Positions 1 to 11,300 of a stretch of 64,000 nucleotides of DNA are shown one piece after another. The position numbers and the translations under genes were made by a program. The stretch comes from Euleptes europaea. Its lineage: Eukaryota; Chordata; Lepidosauria; Squamata; Sphaerodactylidae. The notes under the pieces were generated by a model. The model saw nothing but the letters and a program-made list of their open reading frames with translations. It was not told the origin of the DNA and did no database searches. The DNA is taken from positions 78,367,326 through 78,431,325 of the forward strand of contig NC_079322.1 of NCBI RefSeq assembly GCF_029931775.1, in the 5' to 3' direction. Within the stretch, counting starts at the first letter, position 1; each line of letters begins with the position of its first letter.

Positions 1-107
1 CACATCACCTGCTTGCCTAGTCTCTATTAACCGGAAAGGCTGGGAATTGAACCTGGGACCTTCTGCATGCCAAGCAGATGCTCTACCACTGAGCCACTGA
101 CCCCACC
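1..107 (-). repeat. tRNA-Ala-derived SINE (family B), cut by window start
   Basis: Minus-strand copy of the family whose head reads GTGGCTCAGTGGTAGAGC with B box GGTTCAATCCC. Confidence 0.85.
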
Positions 108-1072
108 AGAATCTGCGGGCCTTGGCACCAGCCCCACTTCAGGGTATGCTGATGCAGGGCCTGGACCAGTGACACGATCATCAGACAACCTACAGCTGTA
201 CTGCTGATGCGCAACTGAGCATCAGCAAAGAGAGAAAGTAGGTTCAGCAACAATTATGTTGTATGCTACAAAAGTGGTCTACTGGAATCTTTTTGGCACG
301 AGGTCTTCAAGGCAGTAACAGAGAAATGGGAACAGTAAGCTGTTTCAGGGGGAGGTTAATGCATAATCTGAATATCTGCACTAACAAATTTTATGGTCGC
401 ACTGGAGAGTTGCAATCAGAAATACCGGAAAGCTAGAAATCCTCCCAACATAGCTTTAGATGTCATAAACGTTAATTCTGTTCATATTTTTAAAAAATGT
501 TATAATACTTTAAGAAAGATCCTGGACTATTACTTCAATATCAGATATTAGTACTTTATCTTTTTCTAATAAGATGCTATATAGTTTCTTAAAAATTGTG
601 TCTTGCATAAACCACATTTAGATTGCACTGACTATTATAGGACACAGACAATTAATGAGGGCTAGTCCAGAAGAACATTATTCAGAAAAGTTTTTTTAAT
701 GTCACGTGCCCAGATCATTAGAGGCAAAAGTATGGGAACACAGTCTGCAATATAGCTCCCATGTCCTTTAATCAATCAATGTTAAAAAAGTAGAGACCAT
801 ATGAAGGGGGCTTTTAGAGGACAAAAAAATATGATTCAAAATTGCTTTTGCTAAATCAGACCAAACATGGCCACGCTTCTGGAACTGAGACAACCATGTC
901 TATGAAAGGAATAATTGGATATTTCACTCATTTTAAAAAATGAGTAACTATTTGGATTGCATCCTCTGTCGTGCACTGGCTTTGAGCAGGTCTCAGGACT
1001 TTGGTGCACAGACATCGCATTTCTTTCTCCACAGGCGTCCATCCAGGAGAGGGTTCTGCTCAACAACCACCC
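108..1072. other. AT-rich intergenic DNA downstream of SFT2D3
   Basis: No exon or familiar repeat seen. It should hold the SFT2D3 3' UTR; minus-strand ATTAAA variants occur near 693 and 764, but none can be assigned. Confidence 0.4.
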
Positions 1073-1714
1073 TCACACCGGGAGAGTTTTAGACACACGA
1101 CGCCGTACAAAACCGGTTAAGAACCCACCAACATAGCGCAGTCCTGTGGTGCCGCCTGGCAGAGAGGCCAACAAATAGGCCCCACCAGCCACCAGCTGGA
1201 CAGCAGCCCCCAGAGTAGTAAGCAAGGTGCTCCGGAGACCAAGGGCAGCATACAGGGTGGCGCCCACAGAGCCCAAGTAAAGAAGGGCAAGGCCCCGGCG
1301 GTCAGGTTCACCAAGGAGACGACTTGGGCCCCGCAGGAAGCCAGCGGCACCCAATGCAAAGGCCGAGCCCAGGGACCAAAGCAGAGCAAACTTTCTCAGC
1401 AGCAGGAGCGAGCCATACAGGGCAGCGAGGCCGAAGCAAAGAACTGCCAGCAAAACACACAAGGCACTCCCCACCAGGCGCTGCCAACGCGACAGGCCAG
1501 TTGGCAGCCATGGGTCTGGCTCCGGTTCGGCTGCCCAAGGCAACGTTCCTGTGGCAGGGAAAGGGTTCATCCGGCCGAACCAAGCTCCCAAGCCTGACCC
1601 ACGCTCAACCATTTCATCTTGTGGTGGGCTCTGAGGTGCTGATGGGACTGCTGAGCCGCTGCCCCCCTTTGACTGGGCCAGGTATTCTTGCAACTGCCGG
1701 TTCAGATCCGCCAT
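1073..1714 (-). CDS. SFT2D3: SFT2 domain-containing protein 3, single-exon gene
   Basis: The minus-strand ORF gives 213 residues starting MADLNRQLQEYLAQ and ending KTLPV, both close to my recollection of mammalian SFT2D3 (about 215 aa, also intronless). An acidic, proline-rich N-terminal third is followed by four hydrophobic spans at about residues 81-105, 108-128, 141-160 and 164-186, with the family stretch FALLWSLGSAFALG in the second. SFT2/GOT1-type proteins sit in Golgi and endosomal membranes and are implicated in vesicle fusion with the Golgi; the exact role of SFT2D3 is poorly defined. The frame is open for 43 more codons upstream, but the start chosen matches the family N-terminus and lies in a good context (AAGATGGCGG, also a YY1-type site). 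No internal stop or frameshift. It is transcribed away from TBRG4. In mammals this gene lies elsewhere, near WDR33, so the neighbourhood is unusual. Confidence 0.93.
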   Translation of the reverse strand: MADLNRQLQEYLAQSKGGSGSAVPSAPQSPPQDEMVERGSGLGAWFGRMNPFPATGTLPWAAEPEPDPWLPTGLSRWQRLVGSALCVLLAVLCFGLAALYGSLLLLRKFALLWSLGSAFALGAAGFLRGPSRLLGEPDRRGLALLYLGSVGATLYAALGLRSTLLTTLGAAVQLVAGGAYLLASLPGGTTGLRYVGGFLTGFVRRRVSKTLPV

Positions 1715-2124
1715 CTTGAACAAGAAGTGGGCGGTCAGCAACTTGGCAGGGATGGGATGCAAAGACAGTAGCCTATCTGCAGCTTCTTCACTGCTCCTTG
1801 CTTGAACAATGCACTTCAAGGTTGCCGCCTGCCGCCTAGACAATAGTGCCAGCGCAGTCCCACCATCATGTTGGTCTTCAAGCAGAGGAAAGCCAGCCCA
1901 TGTTTAATCGCCACATGAAGCCTCCTTCTCCAGGGTTTGGTAGTCCACGTGTTCAAACAAAGTCCTGCCGGGCGTCTCACAACTGAAGGGAAGACAAAAG
2001 TTACAACAATCATCTGAGGACAGAGAAAGCCCGTTCTCACTGTCGGAGCCCATCCACTGCTCAGCTAGTGCTGCCAACCTACAGGGAGGGCCTGAAATTC
2101 TTCTGGGATTAGAAATATTTACAT

Positions 2125-2243
2125 AAGAAAGGCCCTGCTGGACCAGACCCAGGCCCATCAAGTCCAGCAGGCTGTTCACACAGTGGCCAAGACGACTGCA
2201 GCAGCATTTATCCGGCCTGTGTTCCACAGCACCTAATAGCGTG
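2125..2243 (-). repeat. CR1 LINE 3' fragment
   Basis: 3' end in the form 'taagaaaggccctgctgg...' (reverse of the TTCTTATG CR1 terminus seen many times here). Lies upstream of SFT2D3. Confidence 0.8.
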
Positions 2244-2305
2244 CCTTTCTGACCGACAGTCAAGGCAGACGATACAGTAGAAAGCAAGACAACCAACTGG
2301 ATGTA

Positions 2306-2506
2306 AGGTTGCCAACCTCCAGGTGGGGCCTGGAGATCCCACGCTTTTGCAACTGATCTCCAGGCAAAAGGGATCCGTTCCCCTGGAGAGAATGGCTGCT
2401 GGGGAGGGGGGAGCCCCGTGGCATCACTGAGGCCCCTCCGCAAACCCTGCCCTCCCCGCCCCCACCCACAAACCCCCCGGAATTTCTCAAGCCGCAGTTG
2501 GCAACC
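2306..2506. mobile_element. hAT-type MITE (family F, TIR TAGGGTTGCC)
   Basis: Begins aggttgccaacctcc and ends gttggcaacc. Diverged copy at the edge of the CpG island. Confidence 0.65.
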
Positions 2507-3060
2507 GGAGCCCACCAGCGCCTCTCCGTCCGCCATCTCTTCACCTGACGGAGAAGAGGGCACCGCCCGCCCACCGGAAGCGCCCGCGACGCCCGCCTCC
2601 TCTCCGCCTATCCCGTCAAGCGATTCTAGGAACAAGCCCCGCCCCTCCCTTCGAGAGTCCGCAGCGTCTCAGCGTTCATTGGACGCGGGTCCGGGTGGTA
2701 TTAAAAACAAAAAACCCTCAGTAAAGATGGCGCTGCCGGTACTTCCGCTCCCTTGTCTGGACGCGACGCCAAGGAGGGGGCGAGAGAGGTGCGCGTCGCA
2801 GAGGAAATGACGCCGTTGTCGCGCGACGGGCGCCGGTCTTTCCTGGCGGCTGTGCACGCGCGGGCGATTGCTCGAGGTCAGCGCTGGCGGAGGAGGAGGA
2901 GGAGGAGGAGGAGACCCGCGCAAGTGAGGGAGGGGGTGGCGGGGGCGGGTCGCTGCGCCCTGCGTCACCGGCACTGGGGGCGGGTCGCGGGCTGGAAGCG
3001 GGCTTGGGGGGGGCAGGAGGGGGGGGCGCGCCCCCAGGCCCATGGAAGGTGGGCGCTCCC
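2400..3060. promoter_or_regulatory. CpG-rich promoter segment between SFT2D3 and TBRG4
   Basis: GC- and CpG-dense DNA unlike its flanks, with a YY1-type AAGATGGCGCTGCC at 2724-2737, an ETS-type ACTTCCGC at 2741-2748 and a GGA microsatellite at 2889-2912. It is the only CpG-rich segment upstream of TBRG4, so its promoter is inferred here. A possible first-exon donor is caa|gtgagg at 2923/2924. Whether SFT2D3 also starts here is unclear; its own ATG overlaps another YY1-like site. A hAT-type MITE occupies the left edge. Confidence 0.6.
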
Positions 3061-3094
3061 CATTAGGGGCTCCTGCTTCTTTCTTTCCTTTCTT

Positions 3095-3198
3095 TGTATC
3101 TCCTTTTTTCTCCCCAATGGGGATCCAGAGAAGCTTACACTGCCCTCCTCTCTCCCGTTTTATCCTCACAACAACCCTGCGAGGTGGGCGAGGCCGTA
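3095..3198 (-). repeat. Sauria-like SINE 3' fragment
   Basis: Carries the inverted tail 'ccccaatggggatcc...tatcctcacaacaaccctgcgaggtggg' shared with longer copies at 36640 and 58973. Confidence 0.6.
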
Positions 3199-3388
3199 GG
3201 GTTGCCAGCCTCCAGGTACTAGCTGGAGATTTGCTGTGACGACTGATCTCCAGGCGATAGAGATCAGTTCCCCTGGGGGAAATGACCGTTTGGACTCTAT
3301 GGCATTGAAGTCCCCAAACCCCGCCCTCCTCAGGCTCCGCCCAAAAACCTCCCGCCAGTGGTGAAGAGGGACCTGGCAATCCTACTAG
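3199..3388. mobile_element. hAT-type MITE (family F)
   Basis: Tagggttgccagcctcc at the left, ctggcaatccta at the right; the internal part matches other copies. Confidence 0.7.
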
Positions 3389-3520
3389 GCGAAGAGATTT
3401 GCCAGATGTTGGCATGTGACGCCTGGACCCTATTTTTGCGTTGCCTCTTCCTTTATCCCATTCTAATCCCTTCTCGTCTTTGCAAGGTGCTCTGGATACC
3501 GAGCATAGCTCTTCTCTGTC

Positions 3521-3725
3521 TGTGGTTGCCAACCTCCAGGTAGGACATGGAGAACTCCCAGTATTACAACTGATCCCACACGACAGAGTTTGGCTTCCTT
3601 GAAGAAAATGGCATATTTGGCAGGTGGACTCTGGCATTATACCTCTCCCTAAACTCTGCCCTCCCCAGGCTCCATCCCTCCCCCTAAATCACCAGATATT
3701 TCCCAACCCAGAGCTGGCAATTCTA
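3521..3725. mobile_element. hAT-type MITE (family F)
   Basis: Ggttgccaacctccaggtag at left and gagctggcaattcta at right; second copy within 350 bp. Confidence 0.65.
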
Positions 3726-3832
3726 CATTCCTCTACCTTTTTTTTATTGTTCTTACAACAACTTTGTTAGGTAGGTTTTATCCTACCCCAAGCCTTCCTC
3801 AAAACTGACACTCAGTAGGGTTTTGAGTCTTT

Positions 3833-3953
3833 AAAAGGTAAAGGTCCCCTGTGCAAGCACCGGGTCATTCCTGACCCATGGGGTGACGTCACATCCCGAC
3901 GTTTCCAAGGCAGACTTTGTTTGCGGGGTGGTTTGCCAGTGCCTTCCCCAGCA
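3833..3953 (-). repeat. tRNA-derived SINE (family C), truncated
   Basis: Shares 'aaaggtaaaggtcccctgtg' and 'gacgtcacatccc' with the complete copy at 10429-10729; the tRNA-like head is missing. Confidence 0.7.
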
Positions 3954-4953
3954 CTTAATTGGTTGCGCTTTTCTACAGCAATGACAACCGGGAACTGGGT
4001 ACAATGTTAAAAAAAGGATTCAGTATGAATTTGCTTGTTCCCAAGGTAATTGAGTAGATATTTCTTTATAGCTGGAGATCCTGATCCTGCAAGCATGTCA
4101 GATTTCAGTGCTCTAAGCGCAAAATACACTTCCATAGGATTTCCTGGGTTAATTCAAAATCCATACTTCTAATTTGCCATGAATGAGTTAATCACATTGA
4201 TTTTTCCTTTAGTGTTTTGAACTCTGGTGAGCACAACGGGAGCTGAGAAGAATCCCAATAGTTGTATAGTTCAGATCTCTTTTACTGAAATGCCATTGTC
4301 AATTGCATGGCATTCCCAAGTGGTGCAGGTCCAGCTCATTCATCAAAGGAGATGTGGAAGGAAATGCCTCAGTCTCCTCTCGTGATTCAGTTCCTCTAGG
4401 ACTGTATTTTTCATTGATTTTTAGCAGATGCTTATTATTAACAGCAACAAGATTTTTCACCCTGTCTTTCTGCCCTTATAGGGCAACTAAGGCTGCTAAC
4501 AAATTAAGACACACCGATCAAAATCTCAAAAAGCCATTAAAACCAATGCATGAATGCATTGTTTAAATAATTTAAAATCAGAGCTTAAAGTAAGTACCAA
4601 AGCTAAAAGCTGCAGTTAAAACATTTGGGAGGAAGGAGAAATCAGGCCACTTTCCTGTGCTGTAGAGCTCGTATGATTCTCATTGTACTTTATTTGGCAT
4701 TCTTGCATCCCTTTATTTTTGCTCAGCGGGTCTCTTTCCGAGTGTTGTATCCAGAATTTATTGCAGGGCTCTAAAATGGATCTCAGTGCTGTCTAGAGTG
4801 GTGTATTTATTTCCCTAGGCTTGGAAATGGTGTTTTGTACATTCTGGCAACCTTGTGTTTTTCTTTTTCCTTTTTCTGTTTGATCTTATGCAGAACCTTG
4901 GAAATGATATGTTGATGTCAATACCACTCTCTCCCACCCTCATCCCTCCCTAG
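3954..4953. other. Upstream/5' intron DNA of TBRG4
   Basis: No coding exon seen. Around 4440-4660 it resembles an unassigned dispersed repeat ('cctgtctttctgcccttatagggcaactaaggc...') also seen near 31140, 32410 and 57935. Confidence 0.4.
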
Positions 4954-4962
4954 AGATATAAA

Positions 4963-5376
4963 ATGGCTGCCAAGTTGATGCAGCGCTGCCATCGATTGTT
5001 TGGTCTCTCGTCTCCCTTGTGCATCCACACGAATGCAATGTGTGCAGGGAGCAAGATGGTAATTTCTAGAGCACCATCCCAGATCCCTCTTGCCTCATTC
5101 AGAGTTCTGAGCTTCACGCAACGAACAGACAAACTCTCAGTCCAAGAGCAAGTATACAGAACTCCCCACAACCGCGATGAGATGGAAGGCCTCATTGGCT
5201 CAGCAGCCACCATAGAGGACCTCTTGCATTGCGGGGAACTTCACCACGTAAACGCAAACCAGGCTGCCTTAATAATCACCCGGCTCTCCCGTATGGTGGT
5301 GGAACAAAAATTGGAACCTGGCAGTGTTTTGGAGGATGCACGCTTCCAGCGCCTGCTTCAAACTGTGCATACTGAG
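4963..5376 (+). CDS. TBRG4: TBRG4 coding exon 1
   Basis: The acceptor is probably at 4953 (ccctccctag), nine bases before the ATG at 4963, so this is the second or later exon of the transcript. It encodes residues 1-138, including the targeting segment and [13 protein letters not shown], and ends HTE at donor gtaggt in phase 0. Confidence 0.92.
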
Positions 5377-8300
5377 GTAGGTTCCATAGCTCTGGAGAGA
5401 GTGGACAAAAAACCCTTTCCTGGGAAAAGCTGATTACAGGGGCAAGAAGTGTTGTAATAATGCACCTGATTCCCAAGGTTAGACCCGGCCACAGGGATCT
5501 GCTGAGACTGGGCCTTTCTCTTTCAGGCACTACTTGTTGTGCTGAGCAAATAGCCATTCGTTCATAGCTCAGGCTTATAGGTAGTGGATAGCTCAATGAA
5601 GGCATCAACCCAGTGTGCGGCTGCTGTAAAAAAGGCAGATTCCATGCTGGCCATAACTAGACAAGGACTAAAGGATAAAACTGCTGCTGTTATACTGGCC
5701 TAGTACAAATTTATGGTGAGACCACACTTGGAATACTGTGTACAGTTCTGGTCACCACACTTCAAAAAAGATATTGCAGAGCTTGAGGAGGTGCAGAAAA
5801 GAGCAACCAAAATGATCAAGGGGCTAGAGCAACTGCGCTATGAGGAGCAGTTAAAACACTTAGGGCTGTTTAGCTTAGAAAGAAGGCGGTTTAGGGGAGA
5901 CATGATAAAGGTCTAGAAAATTATGCATGGTTTGGAGAGAGTGGATAGGGAGAAGTTTTTCTCCCTCTCTCAGTATTAGATCACAGGGTCATCGGCTGAA
6001 GCTGGAGGGTGAGAGATTCAAAATTGATAAAAGGAAGTATTTCTTCATGCAATGCATAGTTAAGTTGTGGAACTCCCTGCCCCAGGATGTGGTGATAGCT
6101 GCCAACTTGGAAGGCCTTAAGAGGGGAGTGGACATGTTCATGGAGGAGAGGGCTATCCATAGCGAATAGTCAAAATGGATACTAGTCATGATGCATACCT
6201 GTACTCTCCAGGATCAGAGGCGCAGGCCTATTATCTTAAGTGCTGTGGAACACAGGCAGGATAATGCTGCTGCAGAAGTCTTGTTTGTGGGCTTCCTAGA
6301 GGCACCTGGTTGGCCATCAGATCCCAGAAGAGGCTGAGCAGAACTTTCTATTATTGGAGTGGGCGGGCTTGTCACAAATTTAGCCATAGTATCAATTTTC
6401 ACGTTATATCCTTGAGAACTTCCTCTCTCTTCTTGACTATCAGTTGCTTATAAAATGCTTTTTATACTGTGTGTCCTCCCAAAAAAGGGAGTACCAGGAA
6501 GTTTACAGAAACAATTCTCCCAAGACAGGCCATAAACCCCAGCATGCTCATCAAAGAGTAAATGTTTAAACCAAGTATAGTTTACCAAGCTGGCAGTCTA
6601 AAAAGCAGCAGGCGGCAATTTAACTAAACATTCTTCCGGCTTGGTTTCATTGGGCACAGTGGGAAACACTGCACCCACACACACACCAGCGTGGTTAAGA
6701 GTGGTGGTTTGGAGTGGTGGATTCTGATCTGAAGAACCGGGTTTGATTCCCCACTCTTCCACATGAGCAGTGGAGGCTAATCTGGTGAACCAGGTTGGTT
6801 TCCCCTCTCCTACACACGAAGCCAACTGGGTGACCTTGGGCTAGTCACAGCTCTCTCAGCCCCACATACCTCACAGGGTGTCTGTTGTGGGGAGGGGAAG
6901 GGAAGGTGATTGTAAGCTGGTTTGATTCTCCCTTAAGTGGTAGAGAAAATCGGCATATAAAAACCAGCTCTTCTTCTATCTGCATCCAATATCTTACCTG
7001 CCTTCCTGTTGTCTCCAGATCTCTCACGTCTGGAACACAGCTTTGGTGAACCTCCTGAAGAGCCTCTCTTTGCTGGGCCTGGAGCACAACAAGTGGCGCT
7101 CGGTAGAGCAGGAGGTGCGGTGGCGGCTGAGGCGCCTGCCCTTCAGGCAACTGGCCTCCCTGGCTGAGCACTTGGCAGTGGGAGCTCGCAGGGGCGAGCC
7201 GAGTGACCTTCTGGACGACCTGCTGAAGCAGCTGGAGCTGCGCTGGACAGAGATCGAGGACCCCCGGACTCTGGTCACGCTGATGGCCAAAGTGGGGGCT
7301 TTCTCTCCGGCCCTGATGGACCGTCTGGAGGACAAGGTACAGGTGGAGGGGCGGCTGCAGACCGGCTTGGGAGGAGGTGTTGCAGGGGGATTCCCTAGTG
7401 CAGAACTCACTCATTTTAGGCCCCTGTTCTTGGGCAGCCAGACCCTTCCAGCCCCACCCCAAACGATGCTCCTATAGGGCTGTTGGTGAGTCCTGCCTGG
7501 GCCCACCAGAGATTCTGCAGCTGTGTCAAATTCATTGCTCACCTTTTCCGTGGTGAGGATTGGTCCAAACAGTTGCCACAGTAAATACCTGTAGCTCATG
7601 GGCCTCGGAGTTCTTTGTGGGCTCCGGGGATAGTTTTGCTGCAGACAGGCGGTGGCACCCCAGGGCCAAGCAACCAATACACAGGGGAGTCATGGCTTTG
7701 TGATAGAGCATCTGCTTGGTGTGCAGAAGGTCCCCGGTTCGATCCCCAGCATCTCTAGTTAAAGGGACTAGGCAAGTAGGTGATGTGAAAGACCTCAGCC
7801 TGAGACCCTGGAGAGCCGGTGCCGGTCTGGGTAGACAATACTGACTTTGATGGACCGAGGGTCTGATTCAGTATAAGGCAGCTTCATGTGTCCATGTGTG
7901 TCCATGGAGGGTTTTGCTCAGCACCTGAAGGCTCGTAATGTAACCTTGGGGTTTAATGTCATGAAACCTGTGCACAGTGTTTATGTTCCCCATGCCCATT
8001 TGCCAGTTTCTCATGCCAAACACATTCGCCAACAGGGCTTAGAGCTGGCAGAGCAGTTCAGTCCCGAGGATGCTCGGAAAATAGCCATGGCGTTAGCATT
8101 TCAGAACCGGCGGTCCATCCCTCTGCTCCGGGCCATTTCGTACCACTTGGTCCAGAAGCATTTCACGCTGAGCACTGGCGTCCTCCTCGACGTGGCTTTC
8201 GCCTACGGTAAGTTAAAAAATAACATAGAAAGGCCATACACAAATAATGAAATATAAATGTCTAATTATCTCATATACAACGGATGACACAAAGATTATA

Positions 8301-11300
8301 CTGTACAATCCACAGAAACCAAACGTGTCAATCAACACAGGAGTTGTACATGAGACAGAACAATCTATAGAAAAACTCTGTGGTGCATAACAGGACTCAG
8401 AGTCCAATAACTGGATAAAACGTGTTGTTCGCAAAAGGCCAGTCACCCACAACGCCAGCAGGCGTGTAACGTAGGTGCCAAATTGAAAATCTCCTATGGT
8501 AAGCAGCAGCAGCAGCTGGTCTCTCCTCTCAGGCCCTTCTTTGGGTCTCCGCTGTGACTGGTTCCTTTGTCCTGACCTCGGGCTGTCAGAGGGGTTTTTA
8601 AGGGGCAGCTGCTTTGCCACAGGCTGTTCCAGATTGCGCTCTGTTGCTGTCTCAATTGCCAGTGGGGCGTTGGGTAGTGTACAGAGTCCAGAAGTGGCTT
8701 GTTTCCTTCCCAGATTATTTGCAATCGGGGGAGCGGGTAGGAGCAGTGAAGACGCAGGCGGGAGAGGGTTGATGGGGTGGTGTGTTCAGCAGCAACAGCT
8801 AATGCAGAACACTGCAGTAGACTGCTGGTTGGGGCCAGCTACATAAGATCATAAGAAAAGCCATGCTGGATCAGACCAAGGTCCATCAAGTCCAACAGTC
8901 CGTTCACACAGTGGCCAATCAGGTGCCTCTAGGAAGCCCACAAACAAGACGATTGCAGCAGCATTCTCCTGCCTGAGTTTCACAGCACCTAATATAACAG
9001 GCCTGCTCCTCTGATCCTGGAGAGAATAGGTATGCATCATGACTAGTAGCCATTTTGACTAGTAGCCATGAATACCCTCCTCCTCCATGAACGTGTCCAC
9101 TCCCCTCTTAAAGCCTTCCACGTTGGCAGCCATCACCACACCCTGGGGCAGGGAGTTCCATAATTTCACTATGCATTGTGTGAAGAAATACTTCCTTTTA
9201 TCAGTTTTGAATCTCTCACCCTCCAGCTTCAGCAGGTGACCCTGCGTTCTGGTATTATGAAAGAGGGAGAAAAGCTCCTCTCTGTCCACTCTCGCCACAC
9301 CATGCATTGTTTTATAAACCTCTCATGTCTCCCTTCAGCTGCCTCCTTTCCAAGCTAAACAGCCCTAAGCGTTTTAACTGCTCCTCATAGGGCAGTTGCT
9401 CTAGTCCCCTATTGGGAGGACGTGACCCTTATACCACAGCAATTACACTGACTACTGATCTGCTCCCGAGCCCAATTCAAGGTGTTGTTTTTGACCTTTA
9501 AAGCCTTCCATGGTTTGGGACCGGGCATTCTGAAGGACAGTCCACTCCCATATGTTCCTCTCTGGGAATTAAGATCACAGGGAAAGGCCCTCCGGACTGT
9601 CCCATCACTCAAGCTCATTTGGTGGGTACACAAGAGAGGGCCTTCTCAGAGGCAGCCCCACAATTAGGGAAAAGCCGCCCCAGCAAGATGCACCTGGGCC
9701 CCCTCACTTTCGATCTTTAGGAGGCAATTGAAGACCGTTGTATTTAGGACCGCAATTTGATTAATTTGCCAGCAGTCCTAAATGGTGATTTTTAAATTTT
9801 GGTTTTTAATGCATTCTGTGTTATGTATTCTGCATGTATCGTGAGCTGCCTTGAGCCTTGTATGGAAAAAAGTGCAGCTAATATATGTTTTATAGTGCTG
9901 TTAAACAGGTGAGTGTGTGACTGATTAAGGAAGGCTTTAGGAACTGGGTTATTTGATGAAGGAACAGCTTTCTCCTTTGTCTCTCTAAGTAACTGCTGGT
10001 TTCTTCTTCCCTTCCTCCAAGGGAAGCTGAATTTCCACCAGACGCAGGTTTTCCAGAAGATAGCGTCCGACCTGCATCCCCGCGTTGCTGAGATGGCACC
10101 CTGGGACGTGGTGCGCTGCCTCAAGTCCTTCGCCTTCCTCAAATGGCTCAACCTGCCCCTGTTTGAGGCCTTTGCGCAGGTGAGTTGGGGCTTTCTGAGC
10201 TCATTAACACAGCTTGAATCTCTGTCCAATCAAAGTGGGGAAGGTAGGATCTCACAGATCTCTTCCGCTAACTTTTCCTCGAGTGAGGAAGCTTCCTGAC
10301 AGTTCCTTGCTACTGTGACAAGAACCACCACTAATTTGGGGCCTGGAGAAGTATATTTGCATTTATGTATTGATGTTGATTTGACTATGGATTGTTAGCT
10401 GCTCTGAGCCCGGCCTTGGCTGGGCAAGTAAAAGGTAAAGGTAGACCCCTGTGCAAGCACTAGGTCATTCCTGACCCATGAGGTGACGTCACATCCCAGC
10501 GTTTACTAGGCAGACTGTGCTTACGGGGTGGTTTGCCGTAGCCTTCTCCAGTCGTCTACACTTTACCCCCAGCAAGCTGGGTACTCATTTGACCGATCTC
10601 GGAAGGATGGAAGGCTGAGTCAACCTTGAACCGGCTACCTGAAACCAACTTCTATCGAGATCAAACTCAGGTTGTGAGCAGAGCTTTGTCTGCAGTACTG
10701 CAGCTTACCACTCTGCACCACAGGACTCACCTTGGCTGGGAAAGAGCAGGTTAATAAAAATTTATTTGCTTTGTGAATTGCCATGGTGAGAAAAGCAATA
10801 TAGAGAACTTTGAAACTAAGCCCTCTCTTCCTTTCTCCTCAGTACACTGTGGACAACGCCCACAAATTCAGCCCCGTCCACCTGAGCAATGTCGTCCTGG
10901 CGTTTGCGCGCCTGAACTTCCAGCCCAGCTGTGGGGAGGCCTTCTTCAGCACGGTAATTCCCTTCTTGATCCTGCATGGGATGCTGTAGCTGTGCTGAGT
11001 GTTGGGGGGGGGGGGCTTCTCTGTCTCTTGATCCTGAGCATCAGAATGACAAAAAAAGGCAAATGCGATGTTGGGGTGCATCAACAGAGGCATAACATCC
11101 AAATTGCAAGATGTCATAGTTCCGCTGTACACTGCATTGGTCAGGCCAAACCTGGAGTATTGTGTGCGGTTCTGGAGGCCTCACTTCAAAAAGGATGTGG
11201 ACAGAATGGAGCGGGTCCAGAGGAGAGTGACGGGGATGATCAGGGGCCCGGAGACCAAGCCCTGCGAGGAAAGGCTGAGGGATTTGGGAATGTTAAGTCT

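Noticed and set aside
1715-1843. Upstream in-frame extension of SFT2D3 by 43 codons
   Set aside because: The extra residues have no counterpart in the family, whereas MADLNRQLQEYLAQ matches the known N-terminus.
1904-2635. 243-codon minus-strand open frame
   Set aside because: Composed of a CR1 end, a MITE and CpG-island sequence.
2923-2924. Definite TBRG4 5' UTR exon ending at this donor
   Set aside because: The gtgagg donor is plausible, but nothing else fixes the first exon, so it is mentioned only as a possibility.
2669-3637. 322-codon minus-strand open frame
   Set aside because: It crosses the CpG-rich promoter and two MITEs; proline/arginine-rich composition reflects GC content, not a protein.
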